A stretch of DNA of 64,000 bases from Photobacterium proteolyticum (GTDB lineage: Bacteria; Pseudomonadota; Gammaproteobacteria; Enterobacterales; Vibrionaceae), in assembly GCF_001939735.1 (NCBI RefSeq), contig NZ_MJIL01000075.1, positions 62,001 to 126,000 on the forward strand, in the 5' to 3' direction. Of this stretch, positions 1 to 8,415 are shown in pieces. The position numbers were made by a program, and so were the translations under genes. Under the pieces are notes generated by a model. It saw nothing but the letters and a program-made list of their open reading frames with translations. It ran no database searches and was not told where the DNA came from. The number at the start of each line of letters is the position of its first letter. Positions within the stretch are counted from its first letter, which is position 1.

Positions 1-1
1 C

Positions 2-1162
2 GACGGTAAATACTTTGCCTCAACGTGTTACAACTCCGAAATGGGTATGACGCTGGGTGAGATGATCACCGCCGAGCGCGATCACGTGGTTGTTTTCAAT
101 CTCGAACGTTGTGAAGCCGCACTCAAAGCTGGCGAGTTCAAAACCTACAACGGTAACGATGTACCGGTACTGGATGGCCGCAAGGGCTCCGAGCTTACTC
201 GCTACATTCCGGTGCCTAAATCCCCGCACGGACTGAATACGTCCTCTGACGGCAAATACTTCGTCGCCAACGGCAAGCTATCCCCGACCGTATCGGTGAT
301 TGCCATCAACAAACTGGACGATCTGTTCAGTGACAAGATCAAACCACGTGATGCCATCGTAGCCGAGCCTGAACTAGGCCTGGGCCCACTTCACACCGCT
401 TTTGATAACCGTGGCAATGCCTACACCACCCTGTTTCTCGATAGCCAGATTGCAAAATGGAACGTCGAAGATGCCATCAAGGCCTACAACGGCGAAAAGG
501 TAAACTACATTCGCCAGAAGCTGGATGTGCACTATCAGCCGGGTCACAACCATACATCTCAGGGTGAGACACGCGACGCCGACGGCAAATGGCTCATCTC
601 TCTTTGTAAGTTCTCGAAAGACCGCTTCCTGCCTGTCGGCCCGTTACGTCCAGAAAATGATCAGCTGATCGATATCTCCGGCGACGAAATGAAACTGGTC
701 CACGACGGACCAACCTATGCCGAACCGCATGACTGTATGATTGTTCACCGCAGCAAGGTCAAGCCACAAAAACTATGGACTCGCGATGATCCTATCTTCG
801 CCGAGACACTGGCGATGGCCGAGAAAGACGGTGTCGATGTCATGACCCAGAACAAGGTGATCCGTGACGGCAACAAGGTACGCGTCTACATGACCTCGGT
901 TGCACCGAACTTCGGGCTCACAGAGTTCAAGGTCAAGCTTGGCGACGAGGTCACCATGGTTGTCACCAACCTCGATATGGTTGAGGACGTCACGCACGGG
1001 TTCTGTATGACCAACCATGGTGTACAGATGGAAATCGGCCCACAGGCAACAGCTTCCATTACCTTCATCGCCAACAAGCCGGGAGTTCAATGGTACTACT
1101 GTAACTGGTTCTGTCATGCGCTACACATGGAAATGCGCGGCCGGATGCTGGTAGAAGCCTGA
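2..1162 (+). CDS. nosZ: Nitrous oxide reductase, C-terminal part (5' end outside window)
   Basis: This is the 3' part of NosZ, the periplasmic copper enzyme that reduces N2O to N2 in the last step of denitrification. The frame is open from base 2, so the gene starts upstream. The last residues carry the CuA electron-entry motif: a C-x-W-F-C-x3-H-x3-M pattern in [12 protein letters not shown], just before the C-terminus. The preceding part ([18 protein letters not shown] and [10 protein letters not shown]) fits the beta-propeller domain that holds the CuZ site; the His residues there are candidate CuZ ligands. It is followed by nosDFYL on the same strand, the usual maturation genes. The Tat signal and the first part of the propeller cannot be seen here. 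The identification is secure because of the CuA motif and the neighbours. Confidence 0.96.
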   Translation, partial: DGKYFASTCYNSEMGMTLGEMITAERDHVVVFNLERCEAALKAGEFKTYNGNDVPVLDGRKGSELTRYIPVPKSPHGLNTSSDGKYFVANGKLSPTVSVIAINKLDDLFSDKIKPRDAIVAEPELGLGPLHTAFDNRGNAYTTLFLDSQIAKWNVEDAIKAYNGEKVNYIRQKLDVHYQPGHNHTSQGETRDADGKWLISLCKFSKDRFLPVGPLRPENDQLIDISGDEMKLVHDGPTYAEPHDCMIVHRSKVKPQKLWTRDDPIFAETLAMAEKDGVDVMTQNKVIRDGNKVRVYMTSVAPNFGLTEFKVKLGDEVTMVVTNLDMVEDVTHGFCMTNHGVQMEIGPQATASITFIANKPGVQWYYCNWFCHALHMEMRGRMLVEA

Positions 1163-1202
1163 TCGGCGAAGACGGTTAGCATCAAGGGCTAACCAAACTG
1201 AT

Positions 1203-1227
1203 AAAGTGCCGGCCAGTCCGGCACTTT
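1203..1227 (+). terminator. Stem-loop between nosZ and nosD
   Basis: A perfect 10-bp stem (AAAGTGCCGG / CCGGCACTTT) with a 5-nt loop lies in the nosZ-nosD gap and is followed by TTTA. A smaller hairpin (GGTTAGC / GCTAACC, 1174-1194) precedes it. The pair could terminate part of the nosZ transcript or protect its 3' end, giving more NosZ than accessory proteins. There is no long U tract, so partial termination is more likely than complete termination. Confidence 0.5.
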
Positions 1228-1256
1228 ACTCCCATCCCCAGGAAGTTAAGCTGCCG

Positions 1257-2594
1257 ATGATAAAACCGATAATTACACTGATGACCCTGGCCTTATTTCA
1301 GCCTGTCGCATTAGCCAAAACACTACAGGTCAGCGTTGATGATAACCTGCAGGCCATCCTGGATTCCGCCTCAAAAGGCGATGTCGTCTCACTCGATGCT
1401 GGTGAATATCAAGGTAATTTCATTCTTCGTCAGGCTATTACCCTCACAGGGAACAATGTTGCCACAATTAATGCAGGCGGCAAGGGTCACGCCTTACTAC
1501 TCAAAAGCTCCGACATCCTGATTGAAGATCTCACCATCATCAACTGGGGCAGCGATCTAACGGCACAAAATGCCGGTATCTATTCCGATAAAAAAGCCAA
1601 CAACCTGATTATTCGCAACAACAAACTACGGGGAGACGGCTTCGGCATCTGGCTGCAGAGCGGAAAACATATCAAAGTCAAAGGCAACGAGGTGGAAGGC
1701 AACCCCACCCTGCGTTCAGCCGACAGAGGCAACGGCATTCAGCTGTCAAAGGTGGAAGATGTCGAAGTCACCGGCAACACCGTCAGCAAGACCCGTGACG
1801 GCCTGTATATTATCGCCAGCCAGTACAATGTATTGAAAAACAATACCATGCATGATCTTCGCTACGGGATCCACTATATGTACTCCCACAGCAACGAAGT
1901 GCTGGATAATCTAGCCTACAACACCCGTGCCGGCTACGCCCTGATGAGCTCGCGCAAGCTGACTGTACGGGGCAACGAAACCCGTGACAGCGAAGACTAC
2001 GGGTTCCTGATGAATTTCATTACCTATTCCGATATCAGTCACAACCGCATTTCCAATGTCTGGACCAAGCCAGAAAACAAAGTCATGGGCCGCGACGGCA
2101 AAGGGCTGTTTGTCTACAACTCTGGCTATAACACAATCAGCTACAACACTATCGATACCGCCGAGATTGGCATCCATCTCACGGCCGGGTCGGAGAACGT
2201 CAAGGTCTTCGGCAATAGCTTCATGAACAACCCGGTGCAGGTAAAATATGTCTCTAACCGCGAACAGGAATGGAGTCAGGAAGGGATCGGTAATTTCTGG
2301 AGTAACTACCTTGGCTGGGACTTAGACAACAACGGCCGCGGGGATACCCCTTTCGAGCCCAACGACGGCATCGACAAACTTATCTGGCAGTACCCCGAAG
2401 CCAAAGTTCTGCTTGATAGCCCGGCCATTTTGATGCTGCGCTGGATTCAAAAGCAATTTCCAGTACTCAAACCCGCCGGTGTAAGAGATAGCTTTCCGCT
2501 GATGACCGTACCGTCAGCCTCCGACGACACGCTGATCAGCCAGCCACAATCAACCAAAACCATGCCGCCGATTCCAGACCAAACTGCGGGGTAA
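1257..2594 (+). CDS. nosD: NosD, periplasmic copper-site maturation protein
   Basis: NosD works with the NosFY ABC transporter to build the CuZ centre of nitrous oxide reductase. The product is about 445 residues with a signal peptide (MIKPIITLMTLALFQPVALA) and a body of right-handed beta-helix repeats (NNLIIRNNKL, GNGIQLSKVEDVEVTGNTVS, the NosD/CASH repeat type) ending in a tail near IWQYPEAKVLL. I chose the ATG at 1257 because it starts the signal peptide and has AGGAAG upstream; an in-frame start at 1206 would put 17 unlikely residues before it. It lies between nosZ and nosF, in the usual order. Confidence 0.93.
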   Translation: MIKPIITLMTLALFQPVALAKTLQVSVDDNLQAILDSASKGDVVSLDAGEYQGNFILRQAITLTGNNVATINAGGKGHALLLKSSDILIEDLTIINWGSDLTAQNAGIYSDKKANNLIIRNNKLRGDGFGIWLQSGKHIKVKGNEVEGNPTLRSADRGNGIQLSKVEDVEVTGNTVSKTRDGLYIIASQYNVLKNNTMHDLRYGIHYMYSHSNEVLDNLAYNTRAGYALMSSRKLTVRGNETRDSEDYGFLMNFITYSDISHNRISNVWTKPENKVMGRDGKGLFVYNSGYNTISYNTIDTAEIGIHLTAGSENVKVFGNSFMNNPVQVKYVSNREQEWSQEGIGNFWSNYLGWDLDNNGRGDTPFEPNDGIDKLIWQYPEAKVLLDSPAILMLRWIQKQFPVLKPAGVRDSFPLMTVPSASDDTLISQPQSTKTMPPIPDQTAG

Positions 2595-2604
2595 TAGGAT
2601 TTCT

Positions 2605-3597
2605 ATGACGACGTCTAACAAAGCAACCGCTCCAATTGTGTCTTTGCGTAATACAGGCAAGCACTACCAGCAGGTTGAAGCGCTTAACAATATCAATCTG
2701 GAGCTCGCTCCCGGTGAAGTACTCGGCCTGTTCGGCCATAACGGTGCCGGCAAAACGACCATGATGAAGCTGATCCTCGGTGTCATCGAGGCCAGCCATG
2801 GTGAGGTGCAGGTATTTGGTATCGATCCACAATCCAAGCAAGCCTGGCACAGCAGACGCCAAATTGGCTACCTGCCTGAAAATGTCAGCTTCTATGACCA
2901 CCTTACCGGTCTGGAAGTACTCACCTACTTTTCGCGGCTCAAGTCGGTGAACAAGAAACAGATCATCGCCCTGCTTGACCAGGTCGGGCTTACAGCCGCC
3001 ATGACGCGCAAGGTAAAAACCTACTCCAAAGGCATGCGTCAGCGACTGGGGCTGGCGCAGGCATTTTTGGGCGAACCGAAACTGCTGCTGCTCGACGAGC
3101 CCACGGTCGGTCTCGATCCCATTGCCACCAAAGAGTTCTATCAAACCGTCGATGCACTGAAAAGCAACGGGGCCAGTATCATCCTGTGCTCACATATTCT
3201 GCCGGGCGTAGAGCAGCATATCGACCGGGCCATGATTTTATCAGGTGGCCAGCAACGGGCTATGGGCACATTGGCTCAGCTACGCGAACAAGCCAATCTT
3301 CCTGTTGCGATCTACACTCAGGGACTTGGCAAAACACTGCAGAATGACCCCTTCCTCAGCCCATACCAAGCCGGAGAAAATCTGTTAAACGTGCCCGAGA
3401 GCGACAAGCTAACCGTGATCCGTAAACTGCTCGAATACAACCAGATTGCCGACCTGCAAATCGAACCAGCCAACCTCGACCAGCTTTACCAGTATTATCT
3501 CAACGATAACATGTGCTATGGCTCTTCAGTTTCCGACCAGAAAGAAGTACCCGAACAATCGGCCACAACAACCAACTCGGAGGCCATCAGCTCATGA
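2605..3597 (+). CDS. nosF: NosF, ABC transporter ATPase of the copper maturation system
   Basis: This is the cytoplasmic ATPase that powers the NosFY transporter, thought to supply a sulfur species for CuZ assembly. At 330 residues it shows Walker A GHNGAGKTT (about 44-52), an ABC signature in KGMRQRLGLAQAF (near 145), Walker B LLLLDEPTVGLDP and the switch His in LCSHIL. The C-terminal 80 residues are the variable tail. The start codon has AGGA upstream. The stop codon overlaps the nosY start in an ATGA, so the two subunits are translationally coupled. Confidence 0.94.
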   Translation: MTTSNKATAPIVSLRNTGKHYQQVEALNNINLELAPGEVLGLFGHNGAGKTTMMKLILGVIEASHGEVQVFGIDPQSKQAWHSRRQIGYLPENVSFYDHLTGLEVLTYFSRLKSVNKKQIIALLDQVGLTAAMTRKVKTYSKGMRQRLGLAQAFLGEPKLLLLDEPTVGLDPIATKEFYQTVDALKSNGASIILCSHILPGVEQHIDRAMILSGGQQRAMGTLAQLREQANLPVAIYTQGLGKTLQNDPFLSPYQAGENLLNVPESDKLTVIRKLLEYNQIADLQIEPANLDQLYQYYLNDNMCYGSSVSDQKEVPEQSATTTNSEAISS

Positions 3598-4412
3598 ATC
3601 CTGTTTTTGCCGTTGCAATTAAAGAGTTTCAGGACGGCCTGCGAAATCGCTGGCTAATATCTATCACCCTGATCTTTGCTGTCCTCTCATTAGGACTGAG
3701 TTATTACGGCTCGGTCGCTTCTGGACAACTAGGTGTCGCCTCCCTGTCTTCGACCATCGCCAGCCTGTCCAGCCTTGCGGTATTTCTGATCCCGCTCATC
3801 GCACTGCTGCTCAGTTACGACAGCTTTGTCGGTGAGCAGGAATCCGGCACCCTGCTGTTGTTACTGACCTACCCGATCAGCCATGGTCAATTGCTGATCG
3901 GAAAGTTCCTGGGTCAGGGTGCCATTATTTCACTGGCAACCGGTCTTGGCTTTGGCAGCGCCGCCTTGTTGCTTGCCATCCAGTCTGACTTTGCTGCAGT
4001 TGTCCCGGCTTTCGGCCTGTTCATCCTCACGGCAACCCTGCTTGGCCTTTGTTTCATCGCCATAGCCTATGTGATTAGCCTAGCGGTATCAGAGAAATCC
4101 AAAGCGGCAGGCATTGCGCTGATGATCTGGTTTTTCTTTGTATTGGTATTCGATCTAGCCCTGCTGGCCATTTTGGTCGGGGTGGAAGAAGGGCTGTCGC
4201 AGCAACACCTGGTCCAGTTGATGATGTTCAACCCGACGGATTTATTCCGGCTCATCAACCTCGCCGCTCTAAACACAGAGGATGTAAACGGTGTACTGGC
4301 TGTCGCCATCGACCAAAGCCATTCTCCCGCCAGCATGCTCTTACTCATGCTCGGCTGGGTGGTCACACCGCTGGTTGTCGCCGCCCTGGTCTTTAAAAAG
4401 AAAAAGCTATAA
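3594..4412 (+). CDS. nosY: NosY, membrane permease of the copper maturation system
   Basis: NosY is the membrane subunit that pairs with NosF. The 272-residue product has about six hydrophobic segments (for example LISITLIFAVLSLGLSYYG, LAVFLIPLIALLLSYDSF and LMIWFFFVLVFDLALLAILV) and the ABC-2 type pattern with an E-x-G-T-L-L-L-L coupling region (SFVGEQESGTLLLLLTYP). The ATG at 3594 overlaps the nosF stop; a longer reading from 3513 would lie inside nosF and is not credible. Confidence 0.93.
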   Translation: MNPVFAVAIKEFQDGLRNRWLISITLIFAVLSLGLSYYGSVASGQLGVASLSSTIASLSSLAVFLIPLIALLLSYDSFVGEQESGTLLLLLTYPISHGQLLIGKFLGQGAIISLATGLGFGSAALLLAIQSDFAAVVPAFGLFILTATLLGLCFIAIAYVISLAVSEKSKAAGIALMIWFFFVLVFDLALLAILVGVEEGLSQQHLVQLMMFNPTDLFRLINLAALNTEDVNGVLAVAIDQSHSPASMLLLMLGWVVTPLVVAALVFKKKKL

Positions 4413-4470
4413 AGCAAATAACTCAAAAAATAATTAAGCATTTAACGATTAAATTAGTAAGGAAACAAAC

Positions 4471-4971
4471 ATGCGTACTTTATCCCCTCTAAAAACTGTC
4501 AGTGTAGCCCTAATGCTTGTATTGGGCGTCGCCTGCAGCGAGCAAGAATCGGCGGATCAAGCCATGGTGCGTCAGGCAGTGGCCATTGAACAGGCCGATG
4601 AATGCCACCTGTGTGGCATGATCATCAGCAACTTCCCGGGGCCGAAGGGGGAGAACTTCAATAAGTCTTCCGATACCGTGAACAAGTTCTGCTCGACCCG
4701 AGATCTGTTCAGCTTTGTTCTGCAGCCGGAAAACAAGCGTCAGGTAAAGGAGATCTATGTTCATGATATGAGCAAGACACCTTGGCAGCGTCCGGAAGAT
4801 GAGTACTTTATCGATGCCCGCGAGGCCTGGTTTGTGATCGGCTCTGAGAAGAAAGGAGCAATGGGCAAGACGCTGGCCAGTTTTGCCCAGAAAACAGATG
4901 CCGAAGTGTTCATCAAAGAGTTCGGCGGCCAGCTATATCGCTTTGACGATATTACGATTGATGTCCTTTAA
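4471..4971 (+). CDS. nosL: NosL, outer-membrane copper-binding lipoprotein
   Basis: NosL is a lipoprotein copper chaperone that supplies Cu(I) to NosD and NosZ. The 166-residue product starts with a signal peptide ending in the lipobox LGVAC, so Cys22 is the likely lipidated residue. The copper-binding family motif ECHLCGMII lies near residues 45-53. The last part has the family pattern FIKEFGGQLYRFDDI. The start is preceded by AAGGAAAC. It closes the nos operon, and a hairpin follows at 5000. Confidence 0.93.
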   Translation: MRTLSPLKTVSVALMLVLGVACSEQESADQAMVRQAVAIEQADECHLCGMIISNFPGPKGENFNKSSDTVNKFCSTRDLFSFVLQPENKRQVKEIYVHDMSKTPWQRPEDEYFIDAREAWFVIGSEKKGAMGKTLASFAQKTDAEVFIKEFGGQLYRFDDITIDVL

Positions 4972-4999
4972 CCCCAGCCAACCGCAATAGCCTACTGAA

Positions 5000-5025
5000 A
5001 CAAGCCCGAAAACCACCGGGCTTGT
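5000..5025 (+). terminator. Probable end of the nos operon
   Basis: A 9-bp stem (ACAAGCCCG / CGGGCTTGT) with an 8-nt loop lies 28 bases after the nosL stop. It has only a short T-poor flank (ATACC), so it is a moderate terminator candidate judged mainly by position. Confidence 0.5.
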
Positions 5026-5056
5026 ATACCCTCTCATTACTGCGTTTGCAGATCTA

Positions 5057-5084
5057 TTGATACCGTTCATACTTTTTTTATACA
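5057..5084 (+). promoter_or_regulatory. Candidate promoter for the SRAP gene
   Basis: TTGATA and TATACA hexamers lie 16 bp apart about 70 bases before the SRAP start. I see no LexA box (CTGT-N8-ACAG) nearby, so SOS control is not supported here. Confidence 0.35.
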
Positions 5085-5156
5085 TTCCTAAAATAACAAT
5101 GAAAAACGCAGGCAGGAAGCATCAGGCAGCCACCAACTGAAGATGAGGTAACCACC

Positions 5157-5729
5157 ATGTGCGGACGATTCAGTGTGTCAGGCGGGATGTTCAGCGAAAT
5201 GGTCAGCGAAGAAATCGGCTGCGAGTTTAAAACCGAAGAAAACCTCGACCTTCGTCCTAGCCAGAGCGTATCAACAATTATCTATGTGCAGGGTTCGGTA
5301 GAACAGCAGGACGTCCACTGGGGGATCCACCCAAACTGGGCCAAAAAGCAAATCATTAACGCGCAGGCCGAAACGGTCAATGAGAAAAAAACCTTCCACC
5401 ACGCAATGCAAAATCACCGCTGTCTCATTCCCTGCAGCGGTTGGTTTGAATGGCATGACGAGGGAGCACCGCGCAAGCAGAAGTATCTGTTTAGTCACCG
5501 GGACGAGCGGCCGTTCTATATGGCCGGGATCTGGTTTCCGGGCGAGCCCCCGCAACTGGTCACGCTGACAACAGCCGCCAATGAGATCTGCCGCCCCTAC
5601 CATGACCGTATGCCGGTACTGATCCCGACCAAATCTGCCTGGAAATGGCTGGAAGGCAATATTACGGCCATCACACCGCTGCTCAAAGTCAGTAACAAGC
5701 TCCCCATCTCTGTCAACGCGGTTCACTAA
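5157..5729 (+). CDS. SOS response-associated peptidase (SRAP) family, YedK/HMCES-like
   Basis: SRAP proteins form a covalent thiazolidine bond between Cys2 and an abasic site in single-stranded DNA, shielding it from breakage. The 190-residue product begins MCGRFS, with the reactive Cys exposed after Met removal. The other family residues are present: Asn68 in NAQAETV, Glu98 in SGWFEW and His149 in YHDRMPVLI. The length is slightly below the usual 200-230. The ATG has GAGG upstream. It stands alone, convergent with a GNAT gene. Confidence 0.93.
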   Translation: MCGRFSVSGGMFSEMVSEEIGCEFKTEENLDLRPSQSVSTIIYVQGSVEQQDVHWGIHPNWAKKQIINAQAETVNEKKTFHHAMQNHRCLIPCSGWFEWHDEGAPRKQKYLFSHRDERPFYMAGIWFPGEPPQLVTLTTAANEICRPYHDRMPVLIPTKSAWKWLEGNITAITPLLKVSNKLPISVNAVH

Positions 5730-5795
5730 CTGAACGTGTGTCCAGGTTTGAATTCAGCGCTAATCCGCCTTTTATCCAAGTGATGTTCAGATCAC

Positions 5796-6170
5796 CTACA
5801 CATCAAACTGGATAAAGTGCATCATCAAGTCGACATCATTCTGTAGTGACAGCGTGTACTCAGTGCCGACAACGTCCGATACGGCAGCAGTCCAAAAGCC
5901 CAGTGCCGCCGTATTTTCGACCAGTACCCGGATCTGCCACCGCCCCGGAAAGTGTTCGAGTACAGAGTTAAGGGCCAGCTTACCGACACCCTGCCCCTTG
6001 AATTTCCGTAACACAAAAAACTGCCCCATATCGTAAATAGCGGGATTGGAGGGGTATCTTCTTACCAACGCAAAACCGGCCAGTTCACTGTCAACAGAAA
6101 TGAAATAGGGGTAATGAGAAACTTCCATATTTCTTCGGATCCAAACAGTGGTTAAGATATTTGAATGCAC
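5796..6170 (-). CDS. GNAT-family acetyltransferase, short at the N-terminus
   Basis: The 124-residue product matches the core and C-terminal half of a GNAT N-acetyltransferase: ELAGFALVRR (beta strand), the acetyl-CoA pyrophosphate loop KFKGQGVGKLAL (motif A, R/Q-x-x-G-x-G/A type) and ENTAALGFW (motif B). GNAT proteins of this kind usually have some 30 more residues at the N-terminus. Here the frame runs only eight codons upstream of the GTG start before a stop, so the gene is either a short variant or has lost its 5' end. An internal ATG at 6128 is an alternative start. The substrate is unknown. Confidence 0.65.
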   Translation of the reverse strand: MHSNILTTVWIRRNMEVSHYPYFISVDSELAGFALVRRYPSNPAIYDMGQFFVLRKFKGQGVGKLALNSVLEHFPGRWQIRVLVENTAALGFWTAAVSDVVGTEYTLSLQNDVDLMMHFIQFDV

Positions 6171-6276
6171 CTCGCAGTTTTGATTTAAAGGTCATCTATG
6201 CCTTAATACAAATACATTTGTGCCCAGACAGTTTACTACACTTCACATTGTCCCCGTCAATGTGAGGGTATTCCCT

Positions 6277-7296
6277 ATGAAACCTGTTCTCTTTTTAGTA
6301 CACGGTATGGGGAACCATACCGAGGCTTCGTTTAAAACCGAGGTCGTTACATCGCTCAATGCGGCCTTGTCCTATTACCCCAACCCAGATACCACCAATA
6401 TCGAATCGGCCTTTGACGTTATTGTTTTTTCCTACAATGATATTTTCGAAGACTATCTTGAAAAGCTAAAAAGCGAGTTTGGCGATATTGTTACCGCCGC
6501 CAGCTCAATGCCAGAACTCACAAATATTAATGAACTGATTGATTTCAAAGATGACCTAAAATCAGTTAGCGAAAAAGTCCTCTTCACTACCCATTGGCTT
6601 GATGTAGTACTGTATCGCTTTACCATGCTTGGCGAAGCTATCCGGGCCCGTTTCACCAGCCAGCTGTGTCAACTTATTCGTAGCCGGGGATCCAGCAATG
6701 TTCATATCATAGCCCACTCGCTCGGCACCGCAGTTACGCTCGATGCCCTGAGCATTCTCTATGACAAAAACCTGCTTATCGATCCTTCCGATGGCAAACT
6801 GAACCCCATCACCAACCGGCTGGGCAGCGTGACATATCTGGCCAATGTCGCCAAAGTACTCGAAGGGGTTGTTCCGGTAGACCAGACTGTCGTCAATCCG
6901 TCGGATTCGGGCTGCTCAAGCCGTGTCTTTAATATCAACCACAAGCTTGATCCCTTCACTATGGTTCACCCTTACAAGCCAACCGGCCCGCTTTGGACGC
7001 AATTAACCAATATCGATGACGAACTGGAACATTTAGCCACCAAGTTCCCGCATGATGTCGGCAACTACCTCAAAAATCCCATAGTCAATCAGCCACTGTT
7101 CCAAGCTTACTTTGAGAATTTTAAGTATCTTAATGGGCTAGATATCGCTCAACGCCAATTCAAGGTAAATAATAAGCTGGTCGCCGCCAGTGAAGAAATT
7201 ATCCAGCTTATTGAGGCACTCAAACAACCTGGTGGTAACGACTGGCAACGCTTCTACTCTGCCTTTAAGACTGTCTACCAATTAATCAAGGAGTAG
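6277..7296 (+). CDS. Alpha/beta hydrolase (lipase/serine esterase-like)
   Basis: The 339-residue protein opens with the hydrolase strand and oxyanion-hole motif LFLVHGMGNH and has a nucleophile elbow AHSLG with Ser148 as the likely catalytic serine. The acid and His partners are probably in the second half (LDPFTMVHPY is a candidate region). There is no signal peptide, so it acts in the cytoplasm unless exported otherwise. I chose the ATG at 6277, with GAGGG upstream, because it starts directly at the first beta strand; an upstream start at 6220 adds 19 unlikely residues. Only 4 bases separate it from the next gene, whose SD sits at the end of this one, so the two are coupled. The substrate is unknown. 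Confidence 0.75.
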   Translation: MKPVLFLVHGMGNHTEASFKTEVVTSLNAALSYYPNPDTTNIESAFDVIVFSYNDIFEDYLEKLKSEFGDIVTAASSMPELTNINELIDFKDDLKSVSEKVLFTTHWLDVVLYRFTMLGEAIRARFTSQLCQLIRSRGSSNVHIIAHSLGTAVTLDALSILYDKNLLIDPSDGKLNPITNRLGSVTYLANVAKVLEGVVPVDQTVVNPSDSGCSSRVFNINHKLDPFTMVHPYKPTGPLWTQLTNIDDELEHLATKFPHDVGNYLKNPIVNQPLFQAYFENFKYLNGLDIAQRQFKVNNKLVAASEEIIQLIEALKQPGGNDWQRFYSAFKTVYQLIKE

Positions 7297-7300
7297 TGAT

Positions 7301-8371
7301 ATGTTCAGACGGCTAATTTATATCATGTTACTTTACGGGATTACTGTAACCCCTTTGAGTGCAACCTCTATTAACGAACCGCTTACCTGTGAAAAACTAG
7401 AGATGCACCTTCAACAGCCCCAAGGCAACATCCCTGCAGTGTTGTTACCGTTTGCCAGCGAAATGCAAACACTCCAGAAATATCACTGTAACAAGGAGCT
7501 GACTACCTACATACTAAGTAACGCTGACTATACCGCTACCAACAACCTTTTACTTAACGCAATTAAAAATCAAGCAACAGTCATTATCACCAATACAGAC
7601 TTAGATAATGCTAGCTTTAACAAATACATTGATATCCTACAAAGTTCGCCTTATATCCCCCAACAAGATAAAAAAGTGTTTGGCCCAAGAACCATCAACA
7701 ATACACCATATCCTGCTGGTTACTACGACGAAAGAGAACAAGTACTACTATGCCAGCCTAGCAATAATAACTGTGTCATGTTCATTGACGAATTTTTTAG
7801 ATTACTAAATCAATCCCAATCACTACTGGGATCTGAAGACAGCAGAAATGCATCAATATTCCATACCAATGCCAGCAAGCAGTGGGATCAATTTCTGGAA
7901 GACAGCCTGGTCCAGATGCCCTGGGAGCTGTGGTTCAATAGCAGCCGACTGTACTCACAACGGCAGTCATCAGATAACCCGCAACTATTACTGCCGCCAA
8001 GCTATCAGTATATTTTCCTGAGACCCGGTCTGGTCTATGATTTTGTCAGCAATGCCGAAGACGGCAGCCAGAACAAAGCCACCTTGATGCTGGAAGGTAT
8101 TGGTATTGATGCCTGGGATCGCAAGCAGTGGTATATCCCGTCAGGAGTCTCCGTTGTTGGGCTGTATACTGACCGGGACGGTGTGGATGATCTTGGGTGG
8201 GGAGTAGCGCTCAGATTCAAAACCCAATTCATGCTCGGTGCTTCATTTTACGGCAGCGATAGTGGCGTCTTTCTGTCGGTCGACTTGCTCGAACTGTTCA
8301 GAGACAAAAAGGAAACCTTCAAGCAATACAAGTCAGCCTTCTATGAGGCACAAAGTGAACTCAACCTCTAA
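7301..8371 (+). CDS. Exported protein of unknown function, partner of the hydrolase
   Basis: I do not recognise a family. The 356-residue product starts with a signal peptide (MFRRLIYIMLLYGITVTPLSA, cleavage near residue 21), so it is probably periplasmic or surface-exposed. The N-terminal half is rich in Asn, Gln and Thr; the C-terminal half has alternating hydrophobic strands (VSVVGLYTDRD, WGVALRFKTQFMLGASFYG, VFLSVDLLELF) like a small beta-sandwich or barrel. Cysteines at CEKL, YHCN, LLCQ and NNCVM could form disulfides. AAGGAG overlaps the end of the hydrolase gene, so the two are translated together. Codon use is richer in AT than in the neighbours. Confidence 0.7.
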   Translation: MFRRLIYIMLLYGITVTPLSATSINEPLTCEKLEMHLQQPQGNIPAVLLPFASEMQTLQKYHCNKELTTYILSNADYTATNNLLLNAIKNQATVIITNTDLDNASFNKYIDILQSSPYIPQQDKKVFGPRTINNTPYPAGYYDEREQVLLCQPSNNNCVMFIDEFFRLLNQSQSLLGSEDSRNASIFHTNASKQWDQFLEDSLVQMPWELWFNSSRLYSQRQSSDNPQLLLPPSYQYIFLRPGLVYDFVSNAEDGSQNKATLMLEGIGIDAWDRKQWYIPSGVSVVGLYTDRDGVDDLGWGVALRFKTQFMLGASFYGSDSGVFLSVDLLELFRDKKETFKQYKSAFYEAQSELNL

Positions 8372-8378
8372 ACTCAGC

Positions 8379-8398
8379 CGGGAGTGTTAGCACTCCCG
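8379..8398. terminator. Hairpin between convergent genes
   Basis: An 8-bp stem CGGGAGTG / CACTCCCG with a 4-nt loop lies between the ends of the exported-protein gene and the LysR gene. It lacks a clear T tract on either side. Confidence 0.4.
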
Positions 8399-8415
8399 CA
8401 GCGAGTCATTAGCGG

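Noticed and set aside
2536..3144. 202-codon open frame antisense to nosF
   Set aside because: It lies wholly opposite the well-supported nosD end and nosF; the composition is a mirror of the sense codons and there is no SD.
5030..5156. LexA/SOS control of the SRAP gene
   Set aside because: No CTGT-N8-ACAG-like operator found upstream.
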